Positions 5,320-5,616 of a stretch of DNA of 5,616 nt are shown here, piece after piece (the stretch's first letter is position 1; the number at the start of each line of letters is the position of its first letter). The translations under genes and the position numbers were made by a program. The notes under the pieces are model-generated. The model worked only from the letters and a program-made list of their open reading frames with translations. It was not told the origin of the DNA and did not search any database. Source of the stretch: Acidobacteriota bacterium (GTDB lineage: Bacteria > Acidobacteriota > UBA890); contig JAUWTE010000235.1 of NCBI GenBank assembly GCA_030609765.1, forward strand, positions 1-5,616, written 5' to 3'.

Positions 5320-5616
5320 GTGAGCAGCAACGAATCGGTCGAGCGCATGCTGAAGCAGCTCGAGAACCTGCTGCGCCAGCAGGACAGGGATCAGAGCAAG
5401 GAAACTGGGGCGGGGCCCGAGCCCGTGGCAGCCGAGAGTGGCTCGCCCGGGCCAGCGGAGGAGCAAGAGGCCGAAAACCTCCCTCCCACGCCAGGCGTCG
5501 AGGCAAGTGACAACGTCGAGTCTCAGGCGGCTGTCGACAAAGCTCGAGAACCGGCCTACAAGGCCACTGGGGATCCGGTGCCCGTGGGCGTGCCTGGGGC
5601 ACAGGGCCTCCAGGTC
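5320..5616 (+). CDS. Unrecognised acidic Pro/Glu/Ala-rich protein, N-terminal part (3' end outside the window)
   Basis: The frame is open from a GTG at 5320 through 99 codons to the right edge, so only the N-terminus is seen. Residues 4-23 contain ESVERMLKQLENLLRQQ, a short amphipathic helix with leucines spaced for a coiled coil or helix pairing. From about 24 to 99 the chain is low-complexity, rich in Glu, Pro, Ala and Gly and with few large hydrophobic residues, so it is probably disordered. No signal peptide or membrane segment is visible, which suggests the N-terminus is cytoplasmic. Codon use is GC-rich like that of the neighbours, supporting real coding. The gene is divergent from the VWA gene. 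I do not recognise the family. It might be a long linker before a folded domain beyond the edge, and there is no basis for a function. Confidence 0.72.
   Translation, partial: MSSNESVERMLKQLENLLRQQDRDQSKETGAGPEPVAAESGSPGPAEEQEAENLPPTPGVEASDNVESQAAVDKAREPAYKATGDPVPVGVPGAQGLQV

Noticed and set aside
5233..5602. Minus-strand open frames (77 and 109 codons) under the right-edge gene
   Set aside because: The translations are Arg/Pro/Ala-rich with no motif, and the plus-strand frame has a ribosome binding site, a sensible start and an uninterrupted run to the edge.

Overview
The window looks like chromosomal DNA from a GC-rich, Gram-negative-type bacterium, most probably an acidobacterium or a close relative. 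Two of its genes point that way. One is the C-terminal part of a MacB/FtsX-type 'ADOP' permease (acidobacterial duplicated orphan permease). The other is a secreted protein of the 'VWFA-related Acidobacterial domain' type. This taxonomic reading rests on family knowledge, not on a database search. I see no mobile element, CRISPR array, tRNA or rRNA.

Layout: (1) 1-1424, plus strand: ABC-type permease, cut by the left edge, with an intact C-terminus. (2) 1425-1489: a short convergent gap with weak stem-loops. (3) 1490-2908, minus strand: an exported PQQ-like (BamB-like) beta-propeller protein, best started at a GTG with a strong Shine-Dalgarno. (4) 2909-3126: intergenic DNA holding a convincing Rho-independent terminator for the upstream minus-strand gene, plus a second stem-loop. 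(5) 3127-4791, minus strand: the secreted von Willebrand A-domain protein. (6) 4792-5319: a 528-base divergent intergenic region. It is richer in A+T in its distal part and carries several dyads, a set of three imperfect 22-bp repeats and a plausible plus-strand promoter. (7) 5320 to the right edge, plus strand: the start of an unrecognised acidic, Pro/Glu/Ala-rich protein with a short N-terminal amphipathic helix. It is open to the window end.

The three recognisable proteins all act in or beyond the cytoplasmic membrane: a permease with a periplasmic domain, an exported beta-propeller and an exported VWA protein. Nothing in the sequence shows that they form one system. The terminator between the VWA and propeller genes argues for separate transcription, and the permease faces the propeller gene tail to tail. 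The coding part appears ordinary for its group. The least explained DNA is the divergent region at 4792-5319, which has more organised symmetry than a plain spacer needs.
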